Source: Bacteroidales bacterium (GTDB taxonomy: Bacteria > Bacteroidota > Bacteroidia > Bacteroidales > VadinHA17). Taken from it: DNA of 64,000 bases. The DNA is taken from assembly GCA_022865305.1 (NCBI GenBank), contig JALHSP010000062.1, forward strand, positions 124,001-188,000, written 5' to 3'. Numbering within the stretch: position 1 is the stretch's first letter; each line of letters starts with the position of its first letter. This document shows positions 1 to 8,530 of the stretch, piece after piece. Position numbers and translations under genes: made by a program. Under the pieces are notes generated by a model that saw nothing but the letters and a program-made list of their open reading frames with translations, was not told where the DNA came from and did no database searches.

Positions 1-1
1 A

Positions 2-721
2 TGGGAAAAATTACAATTGGAAGAAGATGAGTTCTTTGAAGATAAAATATTGGATTTAAAAGCTTACAAAGGATACTGGATATCACAAAGCGATCTAAAA
101 TCTTTTATAGAAAAGAAGACAAAGTTTTCATGGATGATTGGATATCGAGACATTACAAATATTTCTACCAATCGAAGAACGACCATCTGCACTTTTTTGC
201 CCTTGTTTGGAATGGTAGATCCTTTGCGTTGTATTTATTTTGGAGACAAAAGTATACCTACAGACGCTCTCCTTCTCCTTGCTAATCTGAATTCTTTTGT
301 TTTTGATTATTGTTCACGCCAAAAACTAAGTGGCTCACATTTAGCTATATTTATTTTGAAACAATTACCCATAATCAATAAAAGATTTATCTCAGAAAAG
401 CTTATTACTTTGATAACTAACCATGTTCTCAAATTAACATACACTTCACATTCGTTAGACGCTCTAGCTGAAGATTTGAATATAGTTGCAAAATGTTTTC
501 ATTGGGATGAAAAGCAGAGGATGCTTCTTCAATGCGAGCTTGATGCTATTTATGCCCATCTCTATGGCCTCGAGAAGGATGAGTTAGACTATATACTTGA
601 GACCTTCCCAATTGTAAAACGAAAGGATATTGAAAAGTATGGCAGCTACCGGACAAAGGAGACCATATTGAAGCTTTATGATGAATTTGCCTGGGTAAAG
701 GAAGAGATGAAAGGCAATTAA
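2..721 (+). CDS. C-terminal part of an Eco57I-like N6-adenine DNA methylase (5' end outside window)
   Basis: The reading frame is open to the left edge, so this is the 3' end of a longer gene; the TTG at 17 is only the first start-like codon in the visible part. About 239 codons are seen. The segment reading LLANLNSFVFDYCSRQKLSG followed by ILKQLP, and the end with AELDAIYAHLYGL-like spacing and YGSYRTKE, resemble the specificity/C-terminal region of large N-6 adenine methylases of the Eco57I type. These enzymes occur alone or in defence systems together with DUF1998 helicases. The catalytic NPPY motif would lie upstream and cannot be checked. Family assignment rests on remembered C-terminal patterns. 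Role in DNA modification within the adjacent helicase island is inferred. Confidence 0.7.
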   Translation, partial: WEKLQLEEDEFFEDKILDLKAYKGYWISQSDLKSFIEKKTKFSWMIGYRDITNISTNRRTTICTFLPLFGMVDPLRCIYFGDKSIPTDALLLLANLNSFVFDYCSRQKLSGSHLAIFILKQLPIINKRFISEKLITLITNHVLKLTYTSHSLDALAEDLNIVAKCFHWDEKQRMLLQCELDAIYAHLYGLEKDELDYILETFPIVKRKDIEKYGSYRTKETILKLYDEFAWVKEEMKGN

Positions 722-749
722 GGCGATAAATTAAAATAATCGTGCATTT

Positions 750-849
750 ATAGCATTTATTCAATTATTCGTATTTATATACGATATTATATAATTATCT
801 ATTTTTTTAGCGATAATTGGTGAAATAGATAAAAAATGCTATATCTTTG
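750..849 (+). promoter_or_regulatory. Control region of satD: inverted repeats and -33/-7 promoter candidate
   Basis: The 131-bp gap between the methylase and satD is very AT-rich. It contains a perfect 9-bp inverted repeat (ATAGCATTT at 750-758 and AAATGCTAT at 834-842) and a small perfect hairpin, CGTAT/ATACG, at 770-783. TATCTTTG at 842-849 fits the Bacteroidota -7 element TAnnTTTG, with TTG at 817-819 placed 22 bases upstream as a -33 element. The right arm of the repeat abuts the -7 box, so a bound regulator could block it; SatD itself has an HTH. The -7 box ends only three bases before the satD ATG, implying a very short or absent 5' leader. Confidence 0.45.
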
Positions 850-852
850 GGT

Positions 853-1488
853 ATGATCATTTCAGGTGCTGTTATAACAGCAGACATAGTAAACTCATCA
901 GTCCTTGGCACTATCGCTGTTAACAAGCTGGCAGAGAGACTGAAAGAGCTTATAAACGCAAATCAGGCTAAGTTTCTCTCTTTCTACCGCGGCGACAGCT
1001 TCCAGGGTTATCTCGTCGATCCTTATCCTGCCTATAAACTGGCACTTCAATTAAGAACTGAAACAAAACTGTTTCAGGCCGAAGCGCCCGAAGTAGAAAT
1101 TGACCTCAGAATATCTTTGGGAATAGGAGGTATTGATACCCCTGTAACTCATATAAACAGCGCTATGGGAGGAGCATTTGTTTTGTCGGGTCGCGGATTG
1201 GATGAATTTGAAAAAACAGGAAGAAAGTTTATAATTAAGTCGGAAGATCCGGCTGTAAACATTGCACTGGAGACCATCAGTCTTTTTACCGATTATCTCT
1301 TCAGCGATTTAACAATCAAACAGGCAGAGGTACTACAACATCTTCTGAACAACCGTACACAGATTGAAACTGCAAGAATTTTAAAAAAATCCCAATCTAC
1401 AATTAACAGTCATGTGCAGGCGCTGGGTTGGGCCGAAATGGAACAATTGCTTGATATTTATAATCAGTGCATTCAGAAAATAACCTAA
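853..1488 (+). CDS. SatD family protein: class III cyclase-like domain plus HTH
   Basis: A protein of 211 residues from ATG 853; the upstream TTG at 847 lies inside the putative promoter box and is rejected. The N-terminal ~150 residues follow the pattern of class III nucleotide cyclases: a first strand ending in ADIV (Asp11), a second acidic site YRGDSFQ (Asp48), LRISLGIGG near 85-93, and GGAFVLSGRGLDEF near 106-118. Both metal-binding Asp positions of cyclases are therefore kept. The C-terminal ~60 residues (QAEVLQHLL, then QIETARILKKSQSTINSHVQAL) form a LuxR/sigma-like helix-turn-helix. SatD proteins are usually paired with DUF3307 proteins, as here (4-bp gap). The family has no established biochemical activity; nucleotide cyclase activity is inference. 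Confidence 0.8.
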   Translation: MIISGAVITADIVNSSVLGTIAVNKLAERLKELINANQAKFLSFYRGDSFQGYLVDPYPAYKLALQLRTETKLFQAEAPEVEIDLRISLGIGGIDTPVTHINSAMGGAFVLSGRGLDEFEKTGRKFIIKSEDPAVNIALETISLFTDYLFSDLTIKQAEVLQHLLNNRTQIETARILKKSQSTINSHVQALGWAEMEQLLDIYNQCIQKIT

Positions 1489-1492
1489 CCTA

Positions 1493-2203
1493 ATGGATAA
1501 TGCAATAATCTGGCTCATACGTCTTCTTGCAGCCCACCTTATCACAGACTTCGTTCTTCAACCCGACTCCTGGGTAAAAGCCAAAAGAGAAAAACACCTT
1601 AAAGCAAAGGAGTTCTGGTTCCATATCTTGCTGACTACCCTGGTCGCTATATGGTTTACCTGCTTTGAAGGGTGGTGGTGGATAGCGCTTATGATATTTG
1701 TAACTCACTGGCTGATTGATTGGTGGAAAAGCTATCAGAAAGACTCAATTATCTCGTTTGTCACCGATCAGGTACTGCATTTATTGGTCATATTAATCAT
1801 CTGGAAGATTAAATTTCCACAAGCAACAAATATCACAGGACTGTTCAATACCTGCATTACAGATAAATCGTTCTGGATTGTTTTGATTGCCCTGGTCTTT
1901 TTAACCAAACCGGTGGGTGTAATAATAGGGATGATCACTGCCCCTTTTCGTGAAAAGATAAAAGAGTTAAACGAGAACACTCTTGAGAACGCCGGAACAT
2001 GGATCGGCATTCTTGAAAGGGTAATCATATTTTTCCTTGTGCTTATAAATCAGTGGGAAGCAATTGGTCTACTTGTAGCAGCCAAATCAATTATAAGATT
2101 GAAAGACGGAGATCAGAAAATGAGTGAGTATGTTCTGATCGGTACTCTTATCAGCGTTTCCGTTGCCGTCATCACCGGCTTTATCGTCACAAAACTAATT
2201 TAA
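1493..2203 (+). CDS. DUF3307 membrane protein (SatE-like)
   Basis: A predicted integral membrane protein of 236 residues. Hydrophobic segments lie at about 5-22, 44-62, 64-75, 90-105, 125-150, 170-190 and 212-234. The start (LIRLLAAHLITDFVLQPDSW) carries the conserved AAHLxxDFxLQ motif of DUF3307, and a histidine-containing segment, FVTHWLIDWWKS, follows near residue 70. It begins 4 bp after satD and ends 5 bp before the helicase gene, so the three are probably one transcript. In streptococci satD and satE are neighbours in an acid-tolerance operon; a molecular function is not known. The pairing with a cyclase-like protein suggests a membrane effector or sensor, which is inference. Confidence 0.8.
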   Translation: MDNAIIWLIRLLAAHLITDFVLQPDSWVKAKREKHLKAKEFWFHILLTTLVAIWFTCFEGWWWIALMIFVTHWLIDWWKSYQKDSIISFVTDQVLHLLVILIIWKIKFPQATNITGLFNTCITDKSFWIVLIALVFLTKPVGVIIGMITAPFREKIKELNENTLENAGTWIGILERVIIFFLVLINQWEAIGLLVAAKSIIRLKDGDQKMSEYVLIGTLISVSVAVITGFIVTKLI

Positions 2204-2208
2204 ATATT

Positions 2209-5200
2209 ATGGATCCGTTCAGGGTTTATGATGAGGTAAAACATCAGTATTATTCTTTCATAAAAACTTTCCAGGTTTTTAAGAAAAAGGAGATAGAAGA
2301 CTATGTAGCAAATGCCGTTACTAAAAGGCAGATGCTATGGCAGGAGCCTATCATACAGATTACCAAAAGGTTTAAATCGGGTAAGTCTCTAATAGAAATG
2401 ATCAGGGGAAAAATCCTGCACCCTCAAATCGAACAATTTTTTCCTTTAGATCCATATTATCATCAGCAGAAAGCGATCGAAATTGCAGTCGGAAAAAAAC
2501 AAAATCTTGTTGTTACTACCGGAACAGGATCAGGTAAATCTCTATGCTTTGAAGTACCTGCAATTAATTATTGCCTTAGTGCAAAAGAAAAAGGTCTTCC
2601 GGGAATAAAAGCCATTATGATTTACCCCATGAATGCCCTGGCCAATTCGCAGTACCAGGAATTGTCGGTTATGCTTGAAAACAGTGGCATCACAATTGGT
2701 CTATATACTGGCGATACTGAAACAACCGGCTCCGCTGCCCTGGCTGCCTATAAAGAGATCTTCGGGGACGAGGCTGAACCAAAAAAATGCGAGATAATCG
2801 ACAGGGAGCAGTTAAGAAGAACACCTCCTGATATCCTGATTACCAACTATGCACAATTAGAGTTATTACTTACAAGAAACGATGATGCAGCTTTATTCAG
2901 GGACGGAATAAAAGAAAATCTCCAATTCCTTATTCTTGATGAGATTCATACTTACACCGGCAAGCAGGGTGCAGATGTAGCATTCCTGGTAAGAAGGTTA
3001 AAACAAAAAACTAATACAAAAGGGAAACTTATCTGCATAGGAACATCCGCAACAATGGTCAGCGATAAGGCTGATGATAAATCGAATGAAGCTGTTGCCG
3101 GATTTGCTTCAAGACTATTTGGTGAAGAGTTCCTGCCTGAAAATGTCGTCACTGAGGAGCAAGACAAGACAATATGGTTTGAAGGCAATATTTTAAACCC
3201 CGGTGTATCTGTTACAGGGGAGATGCTCGATGCATTTAATTTAAACGACCTGCAGAGCGCCATACCGCTCCTTGAAGCAATCATGGGTTACAAATATTCC
3301 GGAAATCCTGATAGAATCTCACTAGGTAATGAATTGAAAAAATCATTATTGCTTTCCTTCCTCGAAAAATCATTAAAAGAGGTAAAAAGTTTTGGGGATC
3401 TGGTAAGCGAATATAAAGCTCTCCATCGAAAAAATGAAAATGAAGACTCGTGCAGGCTTGAGATTCATGCCGGTCTATTACTCGGAATGTCGGGTACAGT
3501 GATCTCCGGTATGGGTAAGGAGGTGCCAAGGTTTGTTCCCAAAATACACGCTTTTTACAATCAAGGGGCTGAACTAAAAGGATGCTTAGTTGACGGTTGC
3601 GGCTATTTAAGTGATACCGGTGAAACTACATGTCCCAGGTGTCAGGAAAATGATCGTCCCAGAGCAACTTTATATCCATTACATTTTTGCCGGACCTGTG
3701 GTCAGGAATATTATGGAGTTAGTTATGATCCGGACAATAACAAGGCGGAACCGTGGACATTTAACGAGGACAAAACCTCTGGAATTTGTGGATATTACAC
3801 ACCGGAATTCAAGGAAACCCTGGCAGAAGTTCCGGAGCATTGGCTTACACCCAAGAAAAGAGAGTTAAAAAGTAAATATAAGGAGAGAAAGCCAATCCTT
3901 GGCAAGCTCAACACCGAGGACAACACCTTTACCGAATATTTTGATGATGAAGTAGATATAGGTACTCTGATGCCTCAACCTCTGCCTTATTGTCTGAACT
4001 GCAGAACATACCATTCAGGTTCCTCGACAGAGTTTTCCAAGATATTCTTACTGAACTCGGTGGGCAGGGCAACAGGGACTGATGTGATAGTTGCCGCATC
4101 AATAAATGCTTCGCCCGGTGCTGAAAAAAAAGTAATAGGATTTACCGATAACCGCCAGGATGCTGCCTTTCAAGCCGGACATATGGATCAATGGTATAAT
4201 CAAATCTATTTCAGGCGTGCATTATATAACATCCTGAAAGAGCAAAAGGGTTTTGTACCTGTGAATGAACTTCCAAAGTTGTTATATCCGCTGATAATTA
4301 ATGATGAGTCAAAAATTCCTTTTGTTCAACGTAGGATTTTTAAGAACAAATTCCTCGAGTATCTTGAAACATACCTCTATGTTGAGATAAGAGGAACAAA
4401 AAGATTTCTTTCAATCAATCTTGAGGATGTAGGACTTCTTGAAGTTGGCTATGAACAACTTCAAGAGGCGTTGCAACAACCCTCATTGCAAAGATTTGAA
4501 TTTCTGAGAAATATCGAAAAGCTCTTACTTAATGATTACGTCAAAGGATTTCTTGAGATTTTCAGACGAGAGATGGCTATCGGACATCCTAATCTGATTG
4601 ATAAAGCTACCTTTAAACAACAGACAATTAACCTGATTCAGAACTACGCTCCGGAGAAAAGAATTTTTGAAGCGGTTGAGGACACGAATGTGGGTATTTT
4701 CACTAATGGCAACAAAGAACTTTTTAAATATTCTGATTTTACTTTTCATGCACTGGATGGATCAAGAGCTCTTAACAGTTGGATAAAAAAGTGCTTTGAT
4801 ATTGCAACGACAGATGGTATTGTTGAATTAATAAAGGAGAGCGTCGCCTTTCTATGTGAAATTGGGTTTATCACTTCACAGAAGTTTAAGGGTAGCGATA
4901 TTTATTATCTTCAACCTGAAGTATTATTGGTTAGAGCTCCTGCAAAGGAATTTAGACAGGAGTGCAGAAAATGTGGTTCAAAATACAATTGGAATCAGAT
5001 GAACTATTGTTTGAGAGCCACATGCAAAGGAGAACTTGAATTACCGGTACATACCGATAACTTCTATTTTTATCAATATACTTTACCATTTATCGGAGCT
5101 GAGAACATCGTTTCAGAAGATCATTCAGGACAGGTGTCCGGCCAGTTAAGAAAAGAGAGAGAAAATAAATTTAAAAAAACTCCTCCTGATATTCAGTTTT

Positions 5201-7365
5201 TGATGGCTACTCCCACAATGGAACTGGGTATTGATATAGGTACTTTGTCGTCAGTATATCTGCGGAATGTACCACCAAACCCAAGCAATTACGCTCAAAG
5301 GGCCGGAAGAGCAGGCCGAAGCGGACAGGGCTCAATTGTACAAACTTTCTGTGGCAGTGGTCCGGGAAGAGGTGCCCACGACCAGTACTATTACAGAAAT
5401 CCTGTTGAGATTGTATCAGGTAAAATTGCTGTTCCTCGTTTTAACCTTACTAATCCGACATTGTTTGCAGCACATATTAACTCACTGATAATTCAGGTAG
5501 TATCAAAAAAGATCGAAACCAAACCATATGTATTTATTGATTTTTCAAACTATAACGAGCTTCCAATTCTATCAAGCTACCTTGATGAACTCCTTACCCT
5601 GACCCAAACTAACAGACAAAAAATCGTTGATAATATTAAGGAGGCATTTGGCAAAGAGATAGAAGAGTCGGAAGGTCATATTTCATGGCAGGAGGTTTAT
5701 GAGCAGGTTGATCAGTTTGTTTACAACTTCGATGTAGCATTCAATAAAATGAGAGATGACTACAGGGAATCGCTTAAAGAAGTTTTAGAGATAAACAGGA
5801 TGAGACTTGAAGACAGAGCACATGATTTTGTTCTTTCAAGCCGGCGGGAAGCACTTGAAAAAAGAAATGAAAACCTGAAAAACGGGAAAGAAGAGTTTTA
5901 TGTTTATCGTTATCTGAGCCAGGTCGGCTTTCTGCCGAATTATGCATTCCCACAGAAAATCACATCAATTAAATTCCTCCATCAGAAAGAAGAAGAGGAA
6001 CTGGTCAGGGACCAAAGTATTGCAATTAGAGAATTCGCTCCGCATAATACAATCTATTACGGCGGGCAAAAGTATGCCATTAAAGCCTTAAGCAAAGAGA
6101 CAGACCCGAATAACATAATTTCAATTGCAGTCTGCCCTGATTGTGAACACATTGAAATTCTTTCAGCTTCGTCGGGACTCCCAAATAATTGTCCTAATTG
6201 TGGGTCAGTCTGGGAATCAAACCGGGCAATACCCTCACTTAAATTCCCCCGGATGAGAGCTGTTAGACAGACAAGAATCACCGCTGATGAGGAAGAGAGA
6301 CTGAAGGGAGGTTATAAGGTGATTAACAGTTACAAACCTACCTCTAAAGCAATTGTAAAAGAAGCAAAAACAAATGAGAGGACATTTTGTAAAATAGCCT
6401 TTGAAAGAAGCGCAAAGCTCTGTCATCTGAACTTGGGGCAGATGGTAGATTACAACGAACAGAGATATGGCTTCAATCTTGATCCTGTCAATTTTAATTG
6501 GGTACCACATTTAAAAATAGAAGAATATTGCATTGAGAAAAAGATAGCTCAAAATCAGTTAAGAAAAGGAATCTCACTATTAACGGAATCAAGAAATGAT
6601 GTAATTACTATACAGTTAACTGAGCCGTTTAAGGGTGATGAAGAAGTTTTTGCAAAGACATTAATAAATGCCTTAATTCAAAGTATTTGTACAATATTAA
6701 ATCTCGATGATGATGAAATAAATGGACTCTACCAACCTATAGTAGGGCAAAATGGAAAGATGGTAATTTTTGAAACATCAGAAGGAGGGACAGGTACATT
6801 ATCATCCATTATCGGCGACACTGAATTATTAAGAAGAATTGCAGCTAAATCCCTGAGCATTCTTCACTTCGACATATCCGGTAATGACCTTGTAGGAGCT
6901 TGTCTGAAATCCTGTTATTCATGTATCTGTAATTTCTACAACCAGCGCGATCACAAATTCTTTGACCGAAACACCGTAAAAGAGTTTCTGATTCAATTAA
7001 TGAGCATTGATACATTACATTCTTCAATTGATGATAATGTTCAGTTTGATGCTTTTATGAAAATGAACCTGACAACTTTGGAAACTGAAGTTTTGAAAAG
7101 ACTCAGGGAACAAAAAGCAAGAATCCCTTCGGAAATTCACAAGGTAATCTCAAAGGATGCCGAACCAATTGCTGAAGCAGATTTCTACTATGATCCAAAG
7201 ATTTGTGTTTTTATTGATGGCCCGGATCATGACAAAGAACATATTAAGATAGATGATGCTAAAAAGAGAGCAAAATTAAAAAGTCTTGGATATAAAGTAA
7301 TGGTTGTTTCATATAAAGGAGTCAGTAATGGGATTGATGAATTAATTAAAAGTATTCAGCCGTAA
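2209..7365 (+). CDS. Giant DEAD/DEAH helicase with DUF1998-type region and C-terminal nuclease-like domain (DruE/DISARM-like)
   Basis: A protein of 1718 residues. Superfamily 2 motifs are clear: Walker A GTGSGKS (105-111), DEIH (244-247), GTSATM near 281, and QRAGRAGR (1030-1037) after LMATPTMELGIDIG. Several CxxC zinc-binding pairs lie near 465-505 and 910-940 and around 1305-1330. A DUF1998-like region ends in the cysteine cluster C1565-x3-C-x2-C-x-C. The last ~80 residues contain EADFYYDP (Asp1658), VFIDGPDHD (Asp1670) and LKSLGYKVMVV, the layout of Vsr/DUF559-like nuclease folds. Size and layout resemble DruE of Druantia and the DrmA/DrmB helicases of DISARM, but the exact system is not recognised. 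It lies 5 bp behind the DUF3307 gene, which implies co-expression and possibly co-function. Confidence 0.85.
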   Translation: MDPFRVYDEVKHQYYSFIKTFQVFKKKEIEDYVANAVTKRQMLWQEPIIQITKRFKSGKSLIEMIRGKILHPQIEQFFPLDPYYHQQKAIEIAVGKKQNLVVTTGTGSGKSLCFEVPAINYCLSAKEKGLPGIKAIMIYPMNALANSQYQELSVMLENSGITIGLYTGDTETTGSAALAAYKEIFGDEAEPKKCEIIDREQLRRTPPDILITNYAQLELLLTRNDDAALFRDGIKENLQFLILDEIHTYTGKQGADVAFLVRRLKQKTNTKGKLICIGTSATMVSDKADDKSNEAVAGFASRLFGEEFLPENVVTEEQDKTIWFEGNILNPGVSVTGEMLDAFNLNDLQSAIPLLEAIMGYKYSGNPDRISLGNELKKSLLLSFLEKSLKEVKSFGDLVSEYKALHRKNENEDSCRLEIHAGLLLGMSGTVISGMGKEVPRFVPKIHAFYNQGAELKGCLVDGCGYLSDTGETTCPRCQENDRPRATLYPLHFCRTCGQEYYGVSYDPDNNKAEPWTFNEDKTSGICGYYTPEFKETLAEVPEHWLTPKKRELKSKYKERKPILGKLNTEDNTFTEYFDDEVDIGTLMPQPLPYCLNCRTYHSGSSTEFSKIFLLNSVGRATGTDVIVAASINASPGAEKKVIGFTDNRQDAAFQAGHMDQWYNQIYFRRALYNILKEQKGFVPVNELPKLLYPLIINDESKIPFVQRRIFKNKFLEYLETYLYVEIRGTKRFLSINLEDVGLLEVGYEQLQEALQQPSLQRFEFLRNIEKLLLNDYVKGFLEIFRREMAIGHPNLIDKATFKQQTINLIQNYAPEKRIFEAVEDTNVGIFTNGNKELFKYSDFTFHALDGSRALNSWIKKCFDIATTDGIVELIKESVAFLCEIGFITSQKFKGSDIYYLQPEVLLVRAPAKEFRQECRKCGSKYNWNQMNYCLRATCKGELELPVHTDNFYFYQYTLPFIGAENIVSEDHSGQVSGQLRKERENKFKKTPPDIQFLMATPTMELGIDIGTLSSVYLRNVPPNPSNYAQRAGRAGRSGQGSIVQTFCGSGPGRGAHDQYYYRNPVEIVSGKIAVPRFNLTNPTLFAAHINSLIIQVVSKKIETKPYVFIDFSNYNELPILSSYLDELLTLTQTNRQKIVDNIKEAFGKEIEESEGHISWQEVYEQVDQFVYNFDVAFNKMRDDYRESLKEVLEINRMRLEDRAHDFVLSSRREALEKRNENLKNGKEEFYVYRYLSQVGFLPNYAFPQKITSIKFLHQKEEEELVRDQSIAIREFAPHNTIYYGGQKYAIKALSKETDPNNIISIAVCPDCEHIEILSASSGLPNNCPNCGSVWESNRAIPSLKFPRMRAVRQTRITADEEERLKGGYKVINSYKPTSKAIVKEAKTNERTFCKIAFERSAKLCHLNLGQMVDYNEQRYGFNLDPVNFNWVPHLKIEEYCIEKKIAQNQLRKGISLLTESRNDVITIQLTEPFKGDEEVFAKTLINALIQSICTILNLDDDEINGLYQPIVGQNGKMVIFETSEGGTGTLSSIIGDTELLRRIAAKSLSILHFDISGNDLVGACLKSCYSCICNFYNQRDHKFFDRNTVKEFLIQLMSIDTLHSSIDDNVQFDAFMKMNLTTLETEVLKRLREQKARIPSEIHKVISKDAEPIAEADFYYDPKICVFIDGPDHDKEHIKIDDAKKRAKLKSLGYKVMVVSYKGVSNGIDELIKSIQP

Positions 7366-7380
7366 CAATATAGGTACTAA

Positions 7381-7641
7381 GTTGGGACTAAGCTGGCACC
7401 AAGTTGGCACCAGGTTGAAACGCTGCTTGATTACTGTGAAGAACCCAGGATGATTCAGGAAATGATGTTCCGGATGGAATGGAAAGATCGAATTAAGTTC
7501 CGGAAAAAATATATTTCTCCTCTTATCGAAGGAGGCATTCTTAGTATGACATATCCCGAAAACCCAACAAGTCCCAAACAACAATATTATTTAACAGACA
7601 AGGGGAGAATATTCCTTCAAAAAATTCGAAAGCAGGATTAA
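7381..7641 (+). pseudogene. 3' remnant of an AlbA_2/Fic-type winged-helix DNA-binding protein
   Basis: An open frame of 86 codons without a plausible start at its 5' end; an in-frame stop lies at 7378 and the first ATG (7450) is mid-domain. It reads VGTKLAPSWHQVE, then LLDYCEEPR, MEWKDRIKFRKKYISPLIE, MTYPENPTSPKQQYYLTDKG. This is the conserved C-terminal winged helix of large Bacteroidota ATP-binding (AlbA_2) or Fic-family proteins, where LGTKLGxSWxQV repeats precede the WKDRTKFRNKF motif. Everything upstream is missing, as the helicase gene ends only 15 bases earlier. Family naming is from memory of this motif; the truncation itself is visible. Confidence 0.6.
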
Positions 7642-7646
7642 CAGAT

Positions 7647-7996
7647 ATGATAAGTCGTTTTTCATCAAGAGTAAACAATCTTGGAAAGACATTCTTTAAA
7701 AATGCACTCCGGAATACAGTATAGGATCGTGTCCATAACTTCTTGCATCAAGGTTAAAGAATATACGGGATCTTTTTGGGCAAATACCTGATACGCTTGA
7801 ATATGTTTGGGTAGAGGTTGCTTTGAACAGGATAGAGGAAGCCGAAAAGCGCATCTCCGATTTTTCTGAGAACGACACCCATCCATTCTACAACAAATAC
7901 CAGAACCAGGCCAATACTAAGCCCATTAAATGGGAAGACTGTGCAATTGTTTTAGACAGATATGAAAAGAGGAAATATCTTATGGAAGGATGGTAA
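7647..7996 (+). pseudogene. Probable internal-deletion scar of an unidentified gene
   Basis: Two short coding-like pieces lie in different frames. The first starts at ATG 7647 and runs 25 codons to a stop at 7722-7724, ending KTFFKNALRNTV. The second is open from 7739 to a TAA at 7994-7996, with no in-frame start at its 5' end; it contains LFGQIPDTLEYVWVEVAL and ends YEKRKYLMEGW. Both have ordinary coding composition. The arrangement suggests the start and the end of one gene brought together with a frame change by a deletion, or two separate fragments. The beginning vaguely resembles the N-terminus of phospholipase D-type helicase partners, but this is too short to claim. Confidence 0.35.
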
Positions 7997-8120
7997 ACCA
8001 TAAACATAAGACAAAATTTAAAAACAAAAAATAATCTAAATACAAACAAAAAAATACTCAGTAAATAAGTCATCATGAATAATAAATAAAGAGAGAAGAA
8101 TTTGTTTTTATAAAATAAAT

Positions 8121-8138
8121 GTGGTAATTTCATACCAC
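8121..8138. promoter_or_regulatory. Perfect palindrome, candidate XRE operator
   Basis: GTGGTA (8121-8126) and TACCAC (8133-8138) form a perfect 6-bp inverted repeat with a 6-bp spacer, centred 26 bases upstream of the ATG of the XRE gene. Size and place fit an autoregulatory operator for a dimeric lambda-type HTH protein. The 157 bp before it (7997-8120) is AT-rich and contains no gene that I can see. Confidence 0.45.
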
Positions 8139-8155
8139 AAAACCTGAAATGAACT

Positions 8156-8530
8156 ATGAAAACATCATTTGCCAATTTCATTCGTGAAAAAAGGATTGCC
8201 GCAGGATTGACCCTGAGGGAATTTTGCAGACTCTCCGGATTTGATGCCAGCAACTGGAGCAAAGTGGAAAGAGGACTTTTATCCCCACCCCAGAGCAAAA
8301 AGGTACTTAATAAAATAGCAGCCGTCCTAAAAATAAAGGAAGGAAGCCAGGAATATAAAGAGATGATTGACCTGGCTGCTTTATCGACTATACCGGAAGG
8401 TCTTATCGAATCTGAAATACTTGAACAGTTGCCGGTTTTCTTCCGGACTGTCAGGGGAGAAAACCCCACTGAGGAAGAACTTAAAACTCTGCTAAATAAA
8501 ATTAAATCTGCATGGACTTCCGAAAAATAA
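8156..8530 (+). CDS. XRE-family transcriptional regulator
   Basis: A protein of 124 residues. The N-terminal ~65 residues form a lambda/Cro-type HTH: IREKRIAAGLTLREFCRLSG, then DASNWSKVERGLLSPP, with the recognition helix around SNWSKVERG. The C-terminal half is acidic and helical and has no recognised motif. Regulators of this size and type often precede an ImmA/IrrE-like peptidase or a toxin. Here the downstream partner is reduced to a 25-codon stub that overlaps the 3' end. The likely target is its own promoter through the palindrome at 8121-8138, which is inference from position. Confidence 0.8.
   Translation: MKTSFANFIREKRIAAGLTLREFCRLSGFDASNWSKVERGLLSPPQSKKVLNKIAAVLKIKEGSQEYKEMIDLAALSTIPEGLIESEILEQLPVFFRTVRGENPTEEELKTLLNKIKSAWTSEK

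Noticed and set aside
2209-7365. Calling the helicase a definite Druantia or DISARM component
   Set aside because: Neither the Druantia partners (DruA-D, F-H, M) nor DISARM DrmC/DrmD are visible, and the methylase is cut by the window edge.
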